A stretch of 64,000 nucleotides of DNA from Burkholderia puraquae (GCF_002099195.1 NZ_NBYX01000001.1:868168-932167); one strand, 5' to 3'; shown: positions 1 to 8,483, counted from the stretch's first letter. Numbers and translations are program-made. The notes: generated by a model from the sequence alone, not told the origin.

Positions 1-507
1 TTCCAGACGGTCGCCGCGCTCGCGTCGAAGGCCGGCATGACGACCACGATCTTCACGAACCACCATCCGATCCTCGCGTTCGCGCCGATCGCCGGCAGCA
101 CGCCCGCGCCGGGCAACCTCGCGCTGCAGTCGGTGATGTCGAGCCTCAACGCGCAGGCCTACTACCCGCCCGGCGTGCACGTCGCACTGCACGGGCACGT
201 GCACGACTTCCAGGCGATCAACTTCTCGTCCGGGCACCCGGCGACGATCGTGTCCGGCAACGGCGGCGACAACCTCGACGTCGCGCTGCCCGACCCGTTC
301 CCGGCCGGCCTGACACCCGCACCGGGCGCCGTGATCGAGCGGCTGTCGCACAACAACAGCTTCGGCTTCCTGATCATGGAACGCCGCGCCGCCCCGGCGA
401 CCGGCTGGGTGTTCCACGCGTATTCGGCGGCCGGCAAGCTGCTCGCGTCGTGCAACCAGTCGGGCACGACGCTCGCTTGCGACAAGACGGGGTTCATTGC
501 ACCGTGA
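1..507 (+). CDS. Metallophosphoesterase, C-terminal part (5' end outside window)
   Basis: The reading frame is open from base 1, so only the last 168 residues are present. A conserved NHHP stretch (residues 20-23) and a GHVH motif (65-68) followed by a GNGGDN segment match the metal-binding end of calcineurin-like metallophosphoesterases, which use two metal ions to hydrolyse phosphoesters. The substrate cannot be told from this part. The stop codon overlaps the GTG start of the next gene by 4 bases (GTGA), so the two are probably translationally coupled and share an operon. Any export signal would lie upstream of the window. Confidence 0.85.
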   Translation, partial: FQTVAALASKAGMTTTIFTNHHPILAFAPIAGSTPAPGNLALQSVMSSLNAQAYYPPGVHVALHGHVHDFQAINFSSGHPATIVSGNGGDNLDVALPDPFPAGLTPAPGAVIERLSHNNSFGFLIMERRAAPATGWVFHAYSAAGKLLASCNQSGTTLACDKTGFIAP

Positions 508-1889
508 GTGGAGGCGTTCGATGTGACGGCCGCCATGCACGCGGCCGGCAAACGCTGCGCACGCTGGCCGCGGCCGCGCTCGCCGGCCTGGCGCTCGCGG
601 GCCACGCGGCGCCGGCCGAAACGGTCCTGCTTCCCGGCGCGCCGCCATCGCGAGTCGTCGACACGATCGGCAACGGCACGCCGCAGGTGACCGGCAAGAT
701 CGATGCGGCGACCGCACGCTTCGCGCCCGACCCGACACTCGTTGCGCTCGGCCGCCGGATCTTCTTCGACCCGCGGCTGTCCGAGCCGCGCGGCATGTCG
801 TGCGCCGGCTGCCACGACCCGGGCCGCGCGTTCGCGCCGACGCTGTCGGCCGCCTCGCTCGCAGGGCCCGGTGTGCCGGAAGGCAGCCGGCCCGGGCGTT
901 TCAGCCAGCGCAACGCACCGTCGCTGCTCTATGTGCGCTACGTGCCGCGCCGCCACTTCTACCAGGACGACGACGCCCCCGCGCCGTCGCCGTTCGGCGG
1001 CCTGTTCAGCGACGGCCGCGCGGATACGCTCGCCGAGCAGATCCGCGGGCCGCTGTTCGATCCGAACGAGATGAACAACCGGTCGCCGGCCGCGCTGCTG
1101 CGCAAGGTCGATGCGACCGAACTCGCGCCCGATCTCGCCGCGCGCTTCGGCGCGCCGGTGCGGCGCGATCCCGAGCAACTGGTGCGCGCGCTGGGCCTGG
1201 CCGTCGAGGCCTACCTGCAGAGCGACGAGATGGCGCCGTTCACGTCGCGCTTCGACACGTTTCTGCGCACGCGCAAGCCGCTCGCACCGGCCGAGATGCG
1301 CGGCCTCGCGCTGTTCCGGAATCCGGACAAGGGCAACTGCATGAGCTGCCATACGCTGTCGGAGACATCGAGCCGCCCGGAGCGTTCGCTCTTCACCGAT
1401 TTCGGCTACGACGCGATCGCCGTGCCGCGCAACCGCGCGCTGCCGGCGAACCGCGATCCGCGTCATTTCGACAACGGGCTGTGCGACACGGCGCAGCGGC
1501 TGCGCTGGCCCGAGCCGACGCAATGGTGCGGCTACCTGCGCACGCCGGGGCTGCGCAACGTCGCGGTCAAGCAGACCTTCATGCACAACGGCGTGTTCAC
1601 GACGCTGCGGGAGGCGGTCGCGTTCTACAACACGCGCTCGACCGACCCGGGCTTCTGGTATCACGGGGCCAGAACATTCGACGACGTGCCGGCCGCCTAC
1701 CGCGGCAACATCAACGTCAACTCGACGCCGATGAACCGCCGGCCCGGCACACCGCCCGCGCTGAGCGACGCGGAGATCGACGACATCGTCGCTTTCCTCG
1801 GCACGCTGACCGACGCGCGCTATACGAAGGGCGCGGCGCCCGCGGCCCCTGCTGGCCGAATCGCGCGAACCGCCGCGCCGGCTCGCTGA
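504..1889 (+). CDS. Di-haem cytochrome c peroxidase family protein (MauG/CcpA type)
   Basis: This 461-residue protein has two CxxCH haem-attachment motifs, CAGCH at residues 100-104 and CMSCH at 279-283. That pair defines the bacterial di-haem cytochrome c peroxidase/MauG family of periplasmic haem enzymes that reduce peroxide or oxidise a partner. GTG at 504 is chosen because it overlaps the upstream stop (GTGA) and leaves a signal peptide with an Arg-rich n-region, an Ala/Leu core and an AxA-like cleavage site near residue 38. An upstream in-frame ATG at 450 lies inside the previous gene. The protein is longer than classical CcpA because of extra loops. Its coupling to a phosphoesterase suggests a shared periplasmic job that is not identified here. 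Confidence 0.88.
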   Translation: MSGGVRCDGRHARGRQTLRTLAAAALAGLALAGHAAPAETVLLPGAPPSRVVDTIGNGTPQVTGKIDAATARFAPDPTLVALGRRIFFDPRLSEPRGMSCAGCHDPGRAFAPTLSAASLAGPGVPEGSRPGRFSQRNAPSLLYVRYVPRRHFYQDDDAPAPSPFGGLFSDGRADTLAEQIRGPLFDPNEMNNRSPAALLRKVDATELAPDLAARFGAPVRRDPEQLVRALGLAVEAYLQSDEMAPFTSRFDTFLRTRKPLAPAEMRGLALFRNPDKGNCMSCHTLSETSSRPERSLFTDFGYDAIAVPRNRALPANRDPRHFDNGLCDTAQRLRWPEPTQWCGYLRTPGLRNVAVKQTFMHNGVFTTLREAVAFYNTRSTDPGFWYHGARTFDDVPAAYRGNINVNSTPMNRRPGTPPALSDAEIDDIVAFLGTLTDARYTKGAAPAAPAGRIARTAAPAR

Positions 1890-1941
1890 CCCTGGCCGAA
1901 CGGCCAGCCGCACGCGCACCCGCTTGCGGCAACCGCAAACA

Positions 1942-1957
1942 CTGTTTATATTTACAG
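1942..1957. promoter_or_regulatory. LexA (SOS) box 1
   Basis: CTG-N10-CAG palindrome, CTGTTTATATTTACAG, in an AT-rich island. It fits the gamma/beta-proteobacterial LexA operator consensus (CTGT-N8-ACAG). It lies directly beside a second box, with centres 18 bases apart. Confidence 0.8.
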
Positions 1958-1959
1958 TA

Positions 1960-1975
1960 CTGTATTTATGAACAG
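1960..1975. promoter_or_regulatory. LexA (SOS) box 2
   Basis: CTGTATTTATGAACAG, flanked as TA...TG, is close to the classical E. coli LexA consensus. It ends 11 bases before the ATG of the small gene at 1987 and would overlap its promoter or leader. Two LexA sites in tandem usually mean tight repression and strong damage induction. Confidence 0.85.
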
Positions 1976-1986
1976 TGAGGTGCGCG

Positions 1987-2262
1987 ATGGAACATCTGGT
2001 CCGTATCGTCAACGAAGCCGATCGCCAAGTCCTGGCGTGGCTCCGCGCCCAGGTCGGCGATGCCCGCGTCGAGCGCGCGGCGCGCCAGCTCGGGCATACG
2101 CGCAAGCCCTTCCCGTCCGCCGTATGCCGGTATCTGGGCATGAGCGCACCGGCCACGCTGCGCCAGGCCGAACGGCCGCGCGCCGCGCGCGATTTCTCGG
2201 TCGGTGATCGTTACCTGTCGCTGATCCGCCAGCACCTCGCCACGCACTCGGCCAGCCGATGA
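1987..2262 (+). CDS. Small hypothetical protein under predicted SOS (LexA) control
   Basis: This 91-residue, strongly basic protein has no signal peptide and no membrane segment. I do not recognise its family. ATG at 1987 is preferred over an in-frame codon at 1975 because GAGG lies 8 bases upstream and because 1975 falls inside a LexA box. Two tandem LexA operators sit immediately upstream, so expression should follow DNA damage. Known SOS genes of this size are often cell-division inhibitors, toxins or DNA-repair accessories, but nothing in the sequence chooses among these. The Arg-rich middle (RVERAARQLGHTRK) would suit nucleic-acid or protein binding. The gene stands alone and converges on the MocR gene. 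Confidence 0.7.
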   Translation: MEHLVRIVNEADRQVLAWLRAQVGDARVERAARQLGHTRKPFPSAVCRYLGMSAPATLRQAERPRAARDFSVGDRYLSLIRQHLATHSASR

Positions 2263-2303
2263 AATGGCGGCGGCTGGCCGCGTCGGTGGCCCGGCATGCC
2301 GCG

Positions 2304-2325
2304 GGGCTCGCGTATTCGCAAGCCC
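2304..2325. terminator. Hairpin between convergent genes
   Basis: GGGCTCGCG and CGCAAGCCC form a 9-position stem with one mismatch around a TATT loop. It sits between the stops of two convergent genes (2262 and 2344). No T-tract is present, so its role as a terminator is tentative. Confidence 0.35.
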
Positions 2326-2343
2326 GGCCGGCCGCCACCGTGC

Positions 2344-3828
2344 TTACGTGGCCGCGGTGGCTTCCCGTACGAGGCGGCCGAGCGTTTCGAATGCCGCTTC
2401 GTGCGCCGCATCGAACACGCGCGTGCAAGCGAGCCGGATGTAGCCGTCGAAGCGGTCGGAATTCGAGAAGATCGAACCGGGCGCGATCCTGACCCCGTGC
2501 GCCAGCGCGGCGTCGAACAGCGCCTCGGAGCGCACGCCGTCCGGCAACGCGATCCACAGCAGCATCCCGCCAGGCGGCTGGTTCATCCGGGTTCCGGCCG
2601 GGAAATGCCGTGCAATCGCGTCGATCGTCACGTCGCGCTGCACGCGCAACTGTTCGCGAAACCTGTGCAGGTGGCGATCGAACGCGCCCGAACCGACGAA
2701 TTCGGCCGCAACGGCCTGCAGCAACGCGGCGTTGTGCCGGCTGTGCGCGAACTTCAGCATCTTCACGCGCGCGTGCCAGCGCCCCGCGCTTATCCAGCCG
2801 AGCCGCATTCCGGGGGCCAGCACCTTGTTGAACGACGGGCAGTAGATCACCGTGCCATCGCGATCCCATGCCTTCACCGGCTTGACCGCCTGCGGCGCCT
2901 CGACGAGTTCGCGATAAGGCTCGTCCTCGATCACGGCCACGCCGTGGCGCGAACACAACGAGACGAGCGCGGCCTTGCGCCCGTCGGGCATCACGCAGCC
3001 GAGCGGGTTTTGCAGGTTCGGCACGACCACCACGGCCCGAATGTCCGGATACGCGGTCAGCGCCACTTCGAGCGCCTCGATCGACAGGCCGGTTGTCGGG
3101 CTGGCCGGGATTTCGAGCGCGCGCAAGCCGAGGCTTTCGAGCAACTGGATCAAGCCGAAGAACGCCGGCGATTCGATCGCGATCGTGTCGCCGGGGCGCG
3201 CCACCGCGCGCAATGCGAGATTCACGGCATCGACGCCGCCGCTCGTCGACATCACGTCGTCCGGCGTCACCGTCACGCCATACGACAGCGCGCGCTTGGC
3301 CATCGTCTGCCGGAATTCGGGCGAACCGCCGACGGGCCCTGCATCGGTCAGCAACGTGGGCTTGCGCCGCAACAGCCGGATCGCGAGCGCCTGCAGGCGC
3401 TCGGCCGGATACAGCGTGGCCAGCGCGGAAGCACCGCCGAGATTCAGCGCATCGGGCGCCGCGTTTGCACGGTCGATCACGCGCGACACGCGCTCGTGCA
3501 GGCCCGCGAACGGCGGCTCGACGCTCAGCGGCGGCCCGTCGCTTTCCGGCAGTGTTTCGAGCGCGACCGCCGCGCGGCGCCGCACGAAGTAGCCGGAGCG
3601 CGGCTTCGCGTCGCACCAGCCCGTATCCTCGAGCCGCCGGAACGCCTGGATCGCGGTCGACAGGCTCACGCCGTGCTGTGCCATGAATGCGCGCACCGAC
3701 GGCATCCGGTCGCCAGGCGACAGCGTGCCGGCCGCGATGATGCGGCGGTAATGCTCGGCGAGCCGTTCGTAAAGCGGCTCGCCGTCCATCGGCAAAGGCG
3801 GGCGGGATGAATCGGTGAAAGACGTCAT
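2344..3828 (-). CDS. MocR-type GntR regulator with aminotransferase domain
   Basis: The 494-residue protein has an N-terminal GntR winged helix-turn-helix (about residues 15-85), a linker, and a fold-type I aminotransferase domain. Its probable pyridoxal-phosphate lysine is K335, in SFNKVLAPG. This is the MocR architecture, in which the aminotransferase half senses an amino acid, PLP or a related ligand rather than acting as an enzyme. The start at 3828 gives the normal family N-terminus; a longer frame to 3924 only adds a Cys/Arg-rich non-homologous extension. It is divergent from the DUF2917 gene at 4032, the likely target or co-regulated partner. The ligand is unknown. Confidence 0.88.
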   Translation of the reverse strand: MTSFTDSSRPPLPMDGEPLYERLAEHYRRIIAAGTLSPGDRMPSVRAFMAQHGVSLSTAIQAFRRLEDTGWCDAKPRSGYFVRRRAAVALETLPESDGPPLSVEPPFAGLHERVSRVIDRANAAPDALNLGGASALATLYPAERLQALAIRLLRRKPTLLTDAGPVGGSPEFRQTMAKRALSYGVTVTPDDVMSTSGGVDAVNLALRAVARPGDTIAIESPAFFGLIQLLESLGLRALEIPASPTTGLSIEALEVALTAYPDIRAVVVVPNLQNPLGCVMPDGRKAALVSLCSRHGVAVIEDEPYRELVEAPQAVKPVKAWDRDGTVIYCPSFNKVLAPGMRLGWISAGRWHARVKMLKFAHSRHNAALLQAVAAEFVGSGAFDRHLHRFREQLRVQRDVTIDAIARHFPAGTRMNQPPGGMLLWIALPDGVRSEALFDAALAHGVRIAPGSIFSNSDRFDGYIRLACTRVFDAAHEAAFETLGRLVREATAAT

Positions 3829-4031
3829 GCAGGCGATCGTGCCCGCGCGGCCGATGGCACGCCAGATACAGATTCCGGGGAAACCCACCGATACAGCGGC
3901 GCAAAATCGTCGTCTGCACCGCAACAGATTCCCGCCCCCTGAATCTGTCGTGCCGGTGCCCGTTTCCCTAACCTGATCGCACGCTGTCGCCTCGCCGTCG
4001 CGAGGCCGCGCAACCGGGAAAGGGAATCGCC

Positions 4032-4382
4032 ATGCAAACGCATCACATCCGGCTCGACGCCGGGCAAAGCCACTTTGCGTGGTTCGACAAAGGCAGCCAG
4101 GTGATCGTGCTGGACGGCGCGCTCGCGGTCACGCTGCGCCACGGCGGGCTCGACTGGCTGCCCGACGCGCCGCAGCACATTCGCCGCTTGCTCGACGAAG
4201 GCGAATGCCTGACGCTCGAGACGGCCGGCCACGTGGCCCTGTCGGCCCGCGGCACGGGCGCGGTCGCCACGACGGTCGTGGCGCCAGCAAGCCGGAGAGG
4301 CTTGCTCATGGTGTGGCGCACGATCCTGCGCCGGCTGTCCGGATGGACACGCGGCGGTCATCGTATGCGCGAGCATTCCTGA
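4032..4382 (+). CDS. DUF2917 domain protein
   Basis: The 116-residue protein begins with a segment matching DUF2917, a small cupin-like domain common in Burkholderia. The domain spans about residues 1-90 (FAWFDKGSQVIVLDGALAVT and a GECLTLE turn) and is followed by a basic tail. It has no signal peptide. AGGG lies upstream of the ATG. It is transcribed divergently from the MocR regulator with about 200 bases between them, a common layout for a regulator and its target. The biochemical function of DUF2917 is not known to me. Confidence 0.7.
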   Translation: MQTHHIRLDAGQSHFAWFDKGSQVIVLDGALAVTLRHGGLDWLPDAPQHIRRLLDEGECLTLETAGHVALSARGTGAVATTVVAPASRRGLLMVWRTILRRLSGWTRGGHRMREHS

Positions 4383-4537
4383 AATCGCGATTTGATACGT
4401 CACGGAGGAGCGTCCGGCCGCCACCGCCTGATCCGGCGGAGATCCGGCGCGATCAGGTTCGCGCCGTGCCCGTTCGGATCAACCAACCTTGCCCCGTCCA
4501 GCCGCCGCAGCCTGCCTGGCGCGCAGCGGTCACGGCG

Positions 4538-4960
4538 TCACCGCACGCGCCTGCGACGCTCGATCCACTCGAATACCGCCATCCCTGCGAGCATCGCGAC
4601 GACGAACACGATCCCCTTCGCCGACCCGAAGCCGATCGACACGATCGCGGGCCCCGGGCAGAACCCGGCGATCCCCCAGCCGATGCCGAACACGGCACTT
4701 CCGGCAACCAGGCGCACGGTGATCGCCCGCACGGCCGGCAACTGCATCGGCAAGCCGAGCCACGACCGCGTCCGGCGCTTCGCCCATGCAAACGCAAACA
4801 CGGCCACGCCCGTCGCGCCGGCCATCACGAACGCGAGCGACGGATCCCAGCGGCCCGCCACGTCGAGAAAGCCGAGCACCTTCTGCGGATTGGCCATGCC
4901 CGACACGATGAGGCCGACGCCGAACAGCAGCCCGGCCAAAAACGCGAATCCTGCCTGCAT
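4538..4960 (-). CDS. YeeE/YedE family membrane protein, second half-subunit
   Basis: This 140-residue protein has about four hydrophobic segments and the family motifs GLIVSGMANPQKVLGFLD near the N-terminus and GIAGFCPGPAI in the C-terminal half. In this family the conserved Cys and Gly segments line a channel for sulfur compounds; thiosulfate uptake by YeeE (TsuA) is the described case. It lies one base downstream of a sister gene (4962-5396). The pair corresponds to the split form of a full-length YeeE. The adjacent ArsR regulator supports control by sulfide or persulfide. Confidence 0.82.
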   Translation of the reverse strand: MQAGFAFLAGLLFGVGLIVSGMANPQKVLGFLDVAGRWDPSLAFVMAGATGVAVFAFAWAKRRTRSWLGLPMQLPAVRAITVRLVAGSAVFGIGWGIAGFCPGPAIVSIGFGSAKGIVFVVAMLAGMAVFEWIERRRRVR

Positions 4961-4961
4961 G

Positions 4962-5396
4962 TCAGCCTCCCAGCACGTGCCGCCGCACGAATACGGTCAC
5001 GAAGCCCGCGACCATGAAGACCGCCGTCGCGACCACCGAGCGCAGCGCACCGCGCGACATCCCGCACACGCCGTGGCCGCTCGTGCAGCCGCCCGCGTAT
5101 CGCGTGCCGACTCCGACCAGCAGCCCGGCCGCCGCCAATTCGAACCAGCCTGCATCGACCTGCGGCGTCAGGCCGTTCCCGGCGATGCGCATCACGAGCG
5201 GTGCGGCAACCAGCCCGGCGACGAACGCGGCGCGCCAGTCGCGCTCGCCGGCACGTGCGGTGAGCAGACCGCCGACGATCCCGCTGATGCCGGCAATCCG
5301 GCCGTTGAACGCGACGAGCCACGCGGCCGCGAGCCCGATCAGCACGCCGCCGGCCAGCGACAGCCACGGCGTGAAATGAAGCGCATCAAGCTGCAT
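4962..5396 (-). CDS. YeeE/YedE family membrane protein, first half-subunit
   Basis: The 144-residue membrane protein has four predicted transmembrane segments and the hallmark motif GGCTSGHGVCGMSR (about residues 102-115), with two conserved cysteines. It is the partner half of the protein encoded one base downstream, and the two likely assemble into one sulfur-compound transporter in the inner membrane. Its start overlaps the end of the ArsR gene by 11 bases, so regulator and transporter form one transcription unit. The substrate (thiosulfate, sulfide or a persulfidated thiol) is inferred from family and regulator only. Confidence 0.83.
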   Translation of the reverse strand: MQLDALHFTPWLSLAGGVLIGLAAAWLVAFNGRIAGISGIVGGLLTARAGERDWRAAFVAGLVAAPLVMRIAGNGLTPQVDAGWFELAAAGLLVGVGTRYAGGCTSGHGVCGMSRGALRSVVATAVFMVAGFVTVFVRRHVLGG

Positions 5397-5736
5397 CGCG
5401 CCGCCCCTTCGCGGCCGGGCCGCAGAACTGTTCGTACAGCACGCCCATCACCGCGATCGCGGCCGGGCTGTCGAGCGAATAGTGGATGTTCTTGCCGTCG
5501 CGGCGCGTGCGAACCAGCGCGTTGTCCCGCAATACGCCGAGTTGCTGCGACAGCGTCGGCTGGCGGATATCCAGCGCTGTCTCGAGATCGCTTACGCAGC
5601 GCTCCCCCTGGGACAGTTCGCAGAGCAGCAGCAACCGGTCGGGATTCGACAGCACCTTGAGCAGCGCGCAGGCCGATTCGGCGGCCGCGCGCATCTGGTC
5701 GGGTTCCGGCAACCCGGCGGAAAGATCGTCGTTCAT
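5386..5736 (-). CDS. ArsR-family repressor, BigR/SqrR-like
   Basis: The 116-residue protein is a single ArsR winged helix-turn-helix, with the recognition helix near RQPTLSQQLGVLRD. Two cysteines, C39 and C105, are 66 residues apart, the same spacing as the C41/C107 pair of the persulfide sensor SqrR. Reactive sulfur forms a disulfide or polysulfide bridge between these residues and releases DNA. It is the first gene of an operon with two YeeE/YedE genes, and an AT-rich inverted repeat lies 30 bases upstream. A sulfide/persulfide-responsive repressor is therefore the best reading; a metal-sensing ArsR is less likely because the usual metal-binding CxC motif is absent. Confidence 0.82.
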   Translation of the reverse strand: MNDDLSAGLPEPDQMRAAAESACALLKVLSNPDRLLLLCELSQGERCVSDLETALDIRQPTLSQQLGVLRDNALVRTRRDGKNIHYSLDSPAAIAVMGVLYEQFCGPAAKGRRDAA

Positions 5737-5765
5737 CGGAGCAGGGAGACAATTAACGAATCAAT

Positions 5766-5785
5766 ATTATATCAATTCATATAAT
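5766..5785. promoter_or_regulatory. Predicted ArsR (BigR-like) operator
   Basis: ATTATAT-N6-ATATAAT is a perfect 7+7 inverted repeat in an AT-rich patch 30-50 bases upstream of the ArsR start. The position and form suit an autoregulatory operator for that gene. Confidence 0.6.
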
Positions 5786-5832
5786 GACACTCTGCGCCGC
5801 TTGCCGGCAGGCGGCCTCGTGCCCTCCTTCGC

Positions 5833-7194
5833 TCAGGCCTGCTCGCCCGCAATCGCCTTCGCGGCAGGCAGGCGCGCCGCATCGGCACGAACCACGCCGA
5901 GCGCCAGCACCGCGATCGCCGCGAACACGCACGGCATCGCGACAACGGCAAACGCAGTCGACAACGGTACGCCCATCGCCAGCATGGCGCCGCCCGCCAT
6001 CGATCCGACGACCGAGCCGCCACGGCCGATCCCGTTCGCCCAGCTCACGCCCGTGGTGCGGCACTCGGTCGGATAGAACGCAGCAGATAGCGCATTCGCG
6101 CCGACCTGCGAGCCCGACACGCAGAAGCCGGCCGCGAACACGGCGAGCGCGGCGCCCCACGGCGACGCGGCAAACACGCCGATCGCGGCGACGAACGCGC
6201 CGGCCGCCGCATAGCTGCAAGCCAGCACGCGATGCGGATCGAAACGGTCCATCAGCCAGCCGAGGACGATCGCGCCGAGCGTGCCGCCGACCTGGAACAT
6301 CGCGGTCACGCGCGCGGCTGCCTGCAGCGTCGCGCCGGTCGTGCGCAGCAGCGTCGGCAGCCAGCTCGACAACAGGTAGATGACGAGCAGGCTCATGAAG
6401 AACGTGAGCCACAGCAGCAGCGTGCCGCGTAGCAGGTCGGCGCCGAACAGGCGGCCGAGCGGCGATCCGGCCGGCTTGCCGGCAGGTGCGATGAACGACG
6501 CGTTCACAAGATGCGGATCCGGCGCGATGCGACCCAGCATCGCCGCGATCCGCTCGCGCGCCGCCCCGGTGTTGACGAGATAGCGCACCGATTCCGGCAG
6601 CCGCCACGCGAGCACCGGCAGGAGCAGCAGCGGTGCGACGCCGCCGACGACGAGCACCGCACGCCAGCCGTGGTGCTCGATCAGCGACGCGGCCGCGAGC
6701 CCGCCGAGCGCAGAGCCGATCGTGAAACCGCAGAACATCGTCGTCACGAGCAGCGAACGGCGCCGGGCCGGGCAGTATTCGGACGTCAGCGTGATCGCAT
6801 TGGGCATCGCGCCGCCGAGCCCGAGCCCGGTCACGAAGCGCCATGCAATCAGCTCGGTCAGGCCGCCCGCGCTCGCCGACGCGGCGCTCGCGATGCCGAA
6901 GCACGCCACGCAGGCGAGCAGCAGGCGCTTGCGGCCGAACCGGTCGCCGAACGGCCCGAACACGAGCGCGCCGGCCATCAGCCCGGCGAGCCCCGCGCCG
7001 AACACCGGCGCGAGCTGCGCGGGCGACAGGCCCCATTCCGCGCGGATGACGGGGGCGATGAAACCGATCGATGCGGTATCGAAACCGTCGATCGCGACGA
7101 TCAGAAAGCACAGGACGACGATCGCGGCCTGAAACGGCGCAACGCGATGCCGGTCGATCCATTCGCTGACGTCGATGGACAGCGTATCGGCCAT
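5833..7194 (-). CDS. AAHS-family MFS transporter for aromatic acids (PcaK/BenK type)
   Basis: This 453-residue major facilitator has about 12 membrane segments. It shows the AAHS signature in helix 1 (DGFDTASIGFIAP) and the loop 2-3 motif GPFGDRFGRKRLLL. Members import 4-hydroxybenzoate, 3-hydroxybenzoate, benzoate or gentisate with protons. It is the last gene of the gentisate operon, 80 bases after the 3-hydroxybenzoate hydroxylase gene, so 3-hydroxybenzoate or gentisate is the likely substrate. ATG at 7194 follows a good GGAG site. The long frame extending to 7857 upstream is antisense to the hydroxylase gene and is not used. Confidence 0.88.
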   Translation of the reverse strand: MADTLSIDVSEWIDRHRVAPFQAAIVVLCFLIVAIDGFDTASIGFIAPVIRAEWGLSPAQLAPVFGAGLAGLMAGALVFGPFGDRFGRKRLLLACVACFGIASAASASAGGLTELIAWRFVTGLGLGGAMPNAITLTSEYCPARRRSLLVTTMFCGFTIGSALGGLAAASLIEHHGWRAVLVVGGVAPLLLLPVLAWRLPESVRYLVNTGAARERIAAMLGRIAPDPHLVNASFIAPAGKPAGSPLGRLFGADLLRGTLLLWLTFFMSLLVIYLLSSWLPTLLRTTGATLQAAARVTAMFQVGGTLGAIVLGWLMDRFDPHRVLACSYAAAGAFVAAIGVFAASPWGAALAVFAAGFCVSGSQVGANALSAAFYPTECRTTGVSWANGIGRGGSVVGSMAGGAMLAMGVPLSTAFAVVAMPCVFAAIAVLALGVVRADAARLPAAKAIAGEQA

Positions 7195-7274
7195 GATGGT
7201 GTCTCCTCCAGGAAGGCGGTCGCGCGTCGTGTCGTTGAAATGCGCGCCGCCGGAATCGGGCCAACCGCGCCGCG

Positions 7275-8483
7275 TTACGCGACGGACTTCAGGCAATCCT
7301 CCGCGCGCCAGCCGTGCAGCCAGTCGAGCGCGTCGTAGAACTGCGCGTGCGTGCGCCCGACCCACAGCCCGTTGCGCACCTGCCGCTCGACGCCCTTCGC
7401 GTGATAGATCCGCCCCATCTCGCGCGCCGAATACAGCACGCGCGCGGTGCGCGGAATCCGCACGCGCTCGTACAGCGCGAACGCGGCCTCGAAATCGCCG
7501 TCGGTCCGGGCAACGGCCGCGCCGAGCGTCACCGCGTCCTCGAGTGCCTGGCACGCGCCCTGCGCGATGTATTGCGTCATCGGATGCGCCGCGTCGCCGA
7601 GCACCGTCGCGCGGCCCGCGCTCCAGCGCTCGACCGGATCGCGATCGGCGGTCGCCCAGCGCTTCCACGACGTCGGCCGGTCGAGCATCTGCTTCGGCAG
7701 CGGATGGATGCCGTCGAAGTACGACAGCACTTCTTCCTTGCTGCCCTCGCGCACGCCCCACGTCTCCTGCTCGCGGCTGTGGAACGTGACGACGAGGTTG
7801 TACTGCCGCCCGCCGCGCAGCGGATAGTGGACGAGATGGCAATGCGGGCCGGCCCATACGACCGGCGCATTGATCTGCAGATCCCGCGGCATGTTGTCGA
7901 CGTCGACCACCGCGCGATACACGACGTGGCCCGTCACGCGATGCGCGTCGCCGATCAGCGCCTGACGGATCGCGGATTTCACGCCGTCGCAGCCGATCAC
8001 GGCATCGGCGCGATAACGTTCGCCGTGCTGGTCGGTCACGGTCACGCCGTTGCCGTCCTGCTCAAAGCCGCACACCTGCGTGCTCGTCCGGAATTCGATC
8101 AGCGGATGGTCCTTGACTGCCTCATAGATCGACAGGTGAATGTCCGCGCGATGAATCACCGCATACGGATTGCCGAAGCGCTCGCGGTACGCGGCGCCCG
8201 TATCGACGCGCGCAACCTCGCGCGCATCGACCGCATCCATCAGTTGCAGCCAGTCGGTGAACACGGCGCGGCTGCGTGCAGCCTCGCCGACACCCAGCGC
8301 ATCGAGCGCATTGAACGCATTCGCCGCCAGCTGGATTCCCGCACCGATCTCGCCGATCTGATCCGCCTGTTCGAGCAGCTTCACGCGAATGCCGTGGCGC
8401 GCGAGCGCCAGCGCCGTTGCGAGCCCGCCGATGCCGCCGCCGATCACCAGCACGCGCCGGCCTTTGTCTTTTGTCTCGCCCAT
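7275..8483 (-). CDS. 3-hydroxybenzoate 6-monooxygenase (FAD)
   Basis: The 402-residue flavoprotein hydroxylase has the dinucleotide-binding GGGIGG motif near residue 14, a CDGVKS (DG) motif and a GDAAHP motif at residues 296-301, as in group A aromatic hydroxylases. The sequence closely resembles the NagX/3-hydroxybenzoate 6-hydroxylase type, including its C-terminal VERQVRNGLW segment. It converts 3-hydroxybenzoate to gentisate with NADH and oxygen. The next enzymes of that route are encoded just upstream in the same operon. ATG at 8483 is preceded by AGGAGA; the 30-residue upstream extension of the frame is not homologous. A salicylate 5-hydroxylase role is unlikely because that enzyme is of a different type. 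Confidence 0.88.
   Translation of the reverse strand: MGETKDKGRRVLVIGGGIGGLATALALARHGIRVKLLEQADQIGEIGAGIQLAANAFNALDALGVGEAARSRAVFTDWLQLMDAVDAREVARVDTGAAYRERFGNPYAVIHRADIHLSIYEAVKDHPLIEFRTSTQVCGFEQDGNGVTVTDQHGERYRADAVIGCDGVKSAIRQALIGDAHRVTGHVVYRAVVDVDNMPRDLQINAPVVWAGPHCHLVHYPLRGGRQYNLVVTFHSREQETWGVREGSKEEVLSYFDGIHPLPKQMLDRPTSWKRWATADRDPVERWSAGRATVLGDAAHPMTQYIAQGACQALEDAVTLGAAVARTDGDFEAAFALYERVRIPRTARVLYSAREMGRIYHAKGVERQVRNGLWVGRTHAQFYDALDWLHGWRAEDCLKSVA

Noticed and set aside
2296..3810. 504-residue open frame on the plus strand
   Set aside because: Exact antisense of the MocR gene; no family resemblance.
7195..7857. Long N-terminal extension of the AAHS transporter gene
   Set aside because: The extension is antisense to the hydroxylase gene and not homologous; ATG 7194 has a good ribosome site and the family N-terminus.
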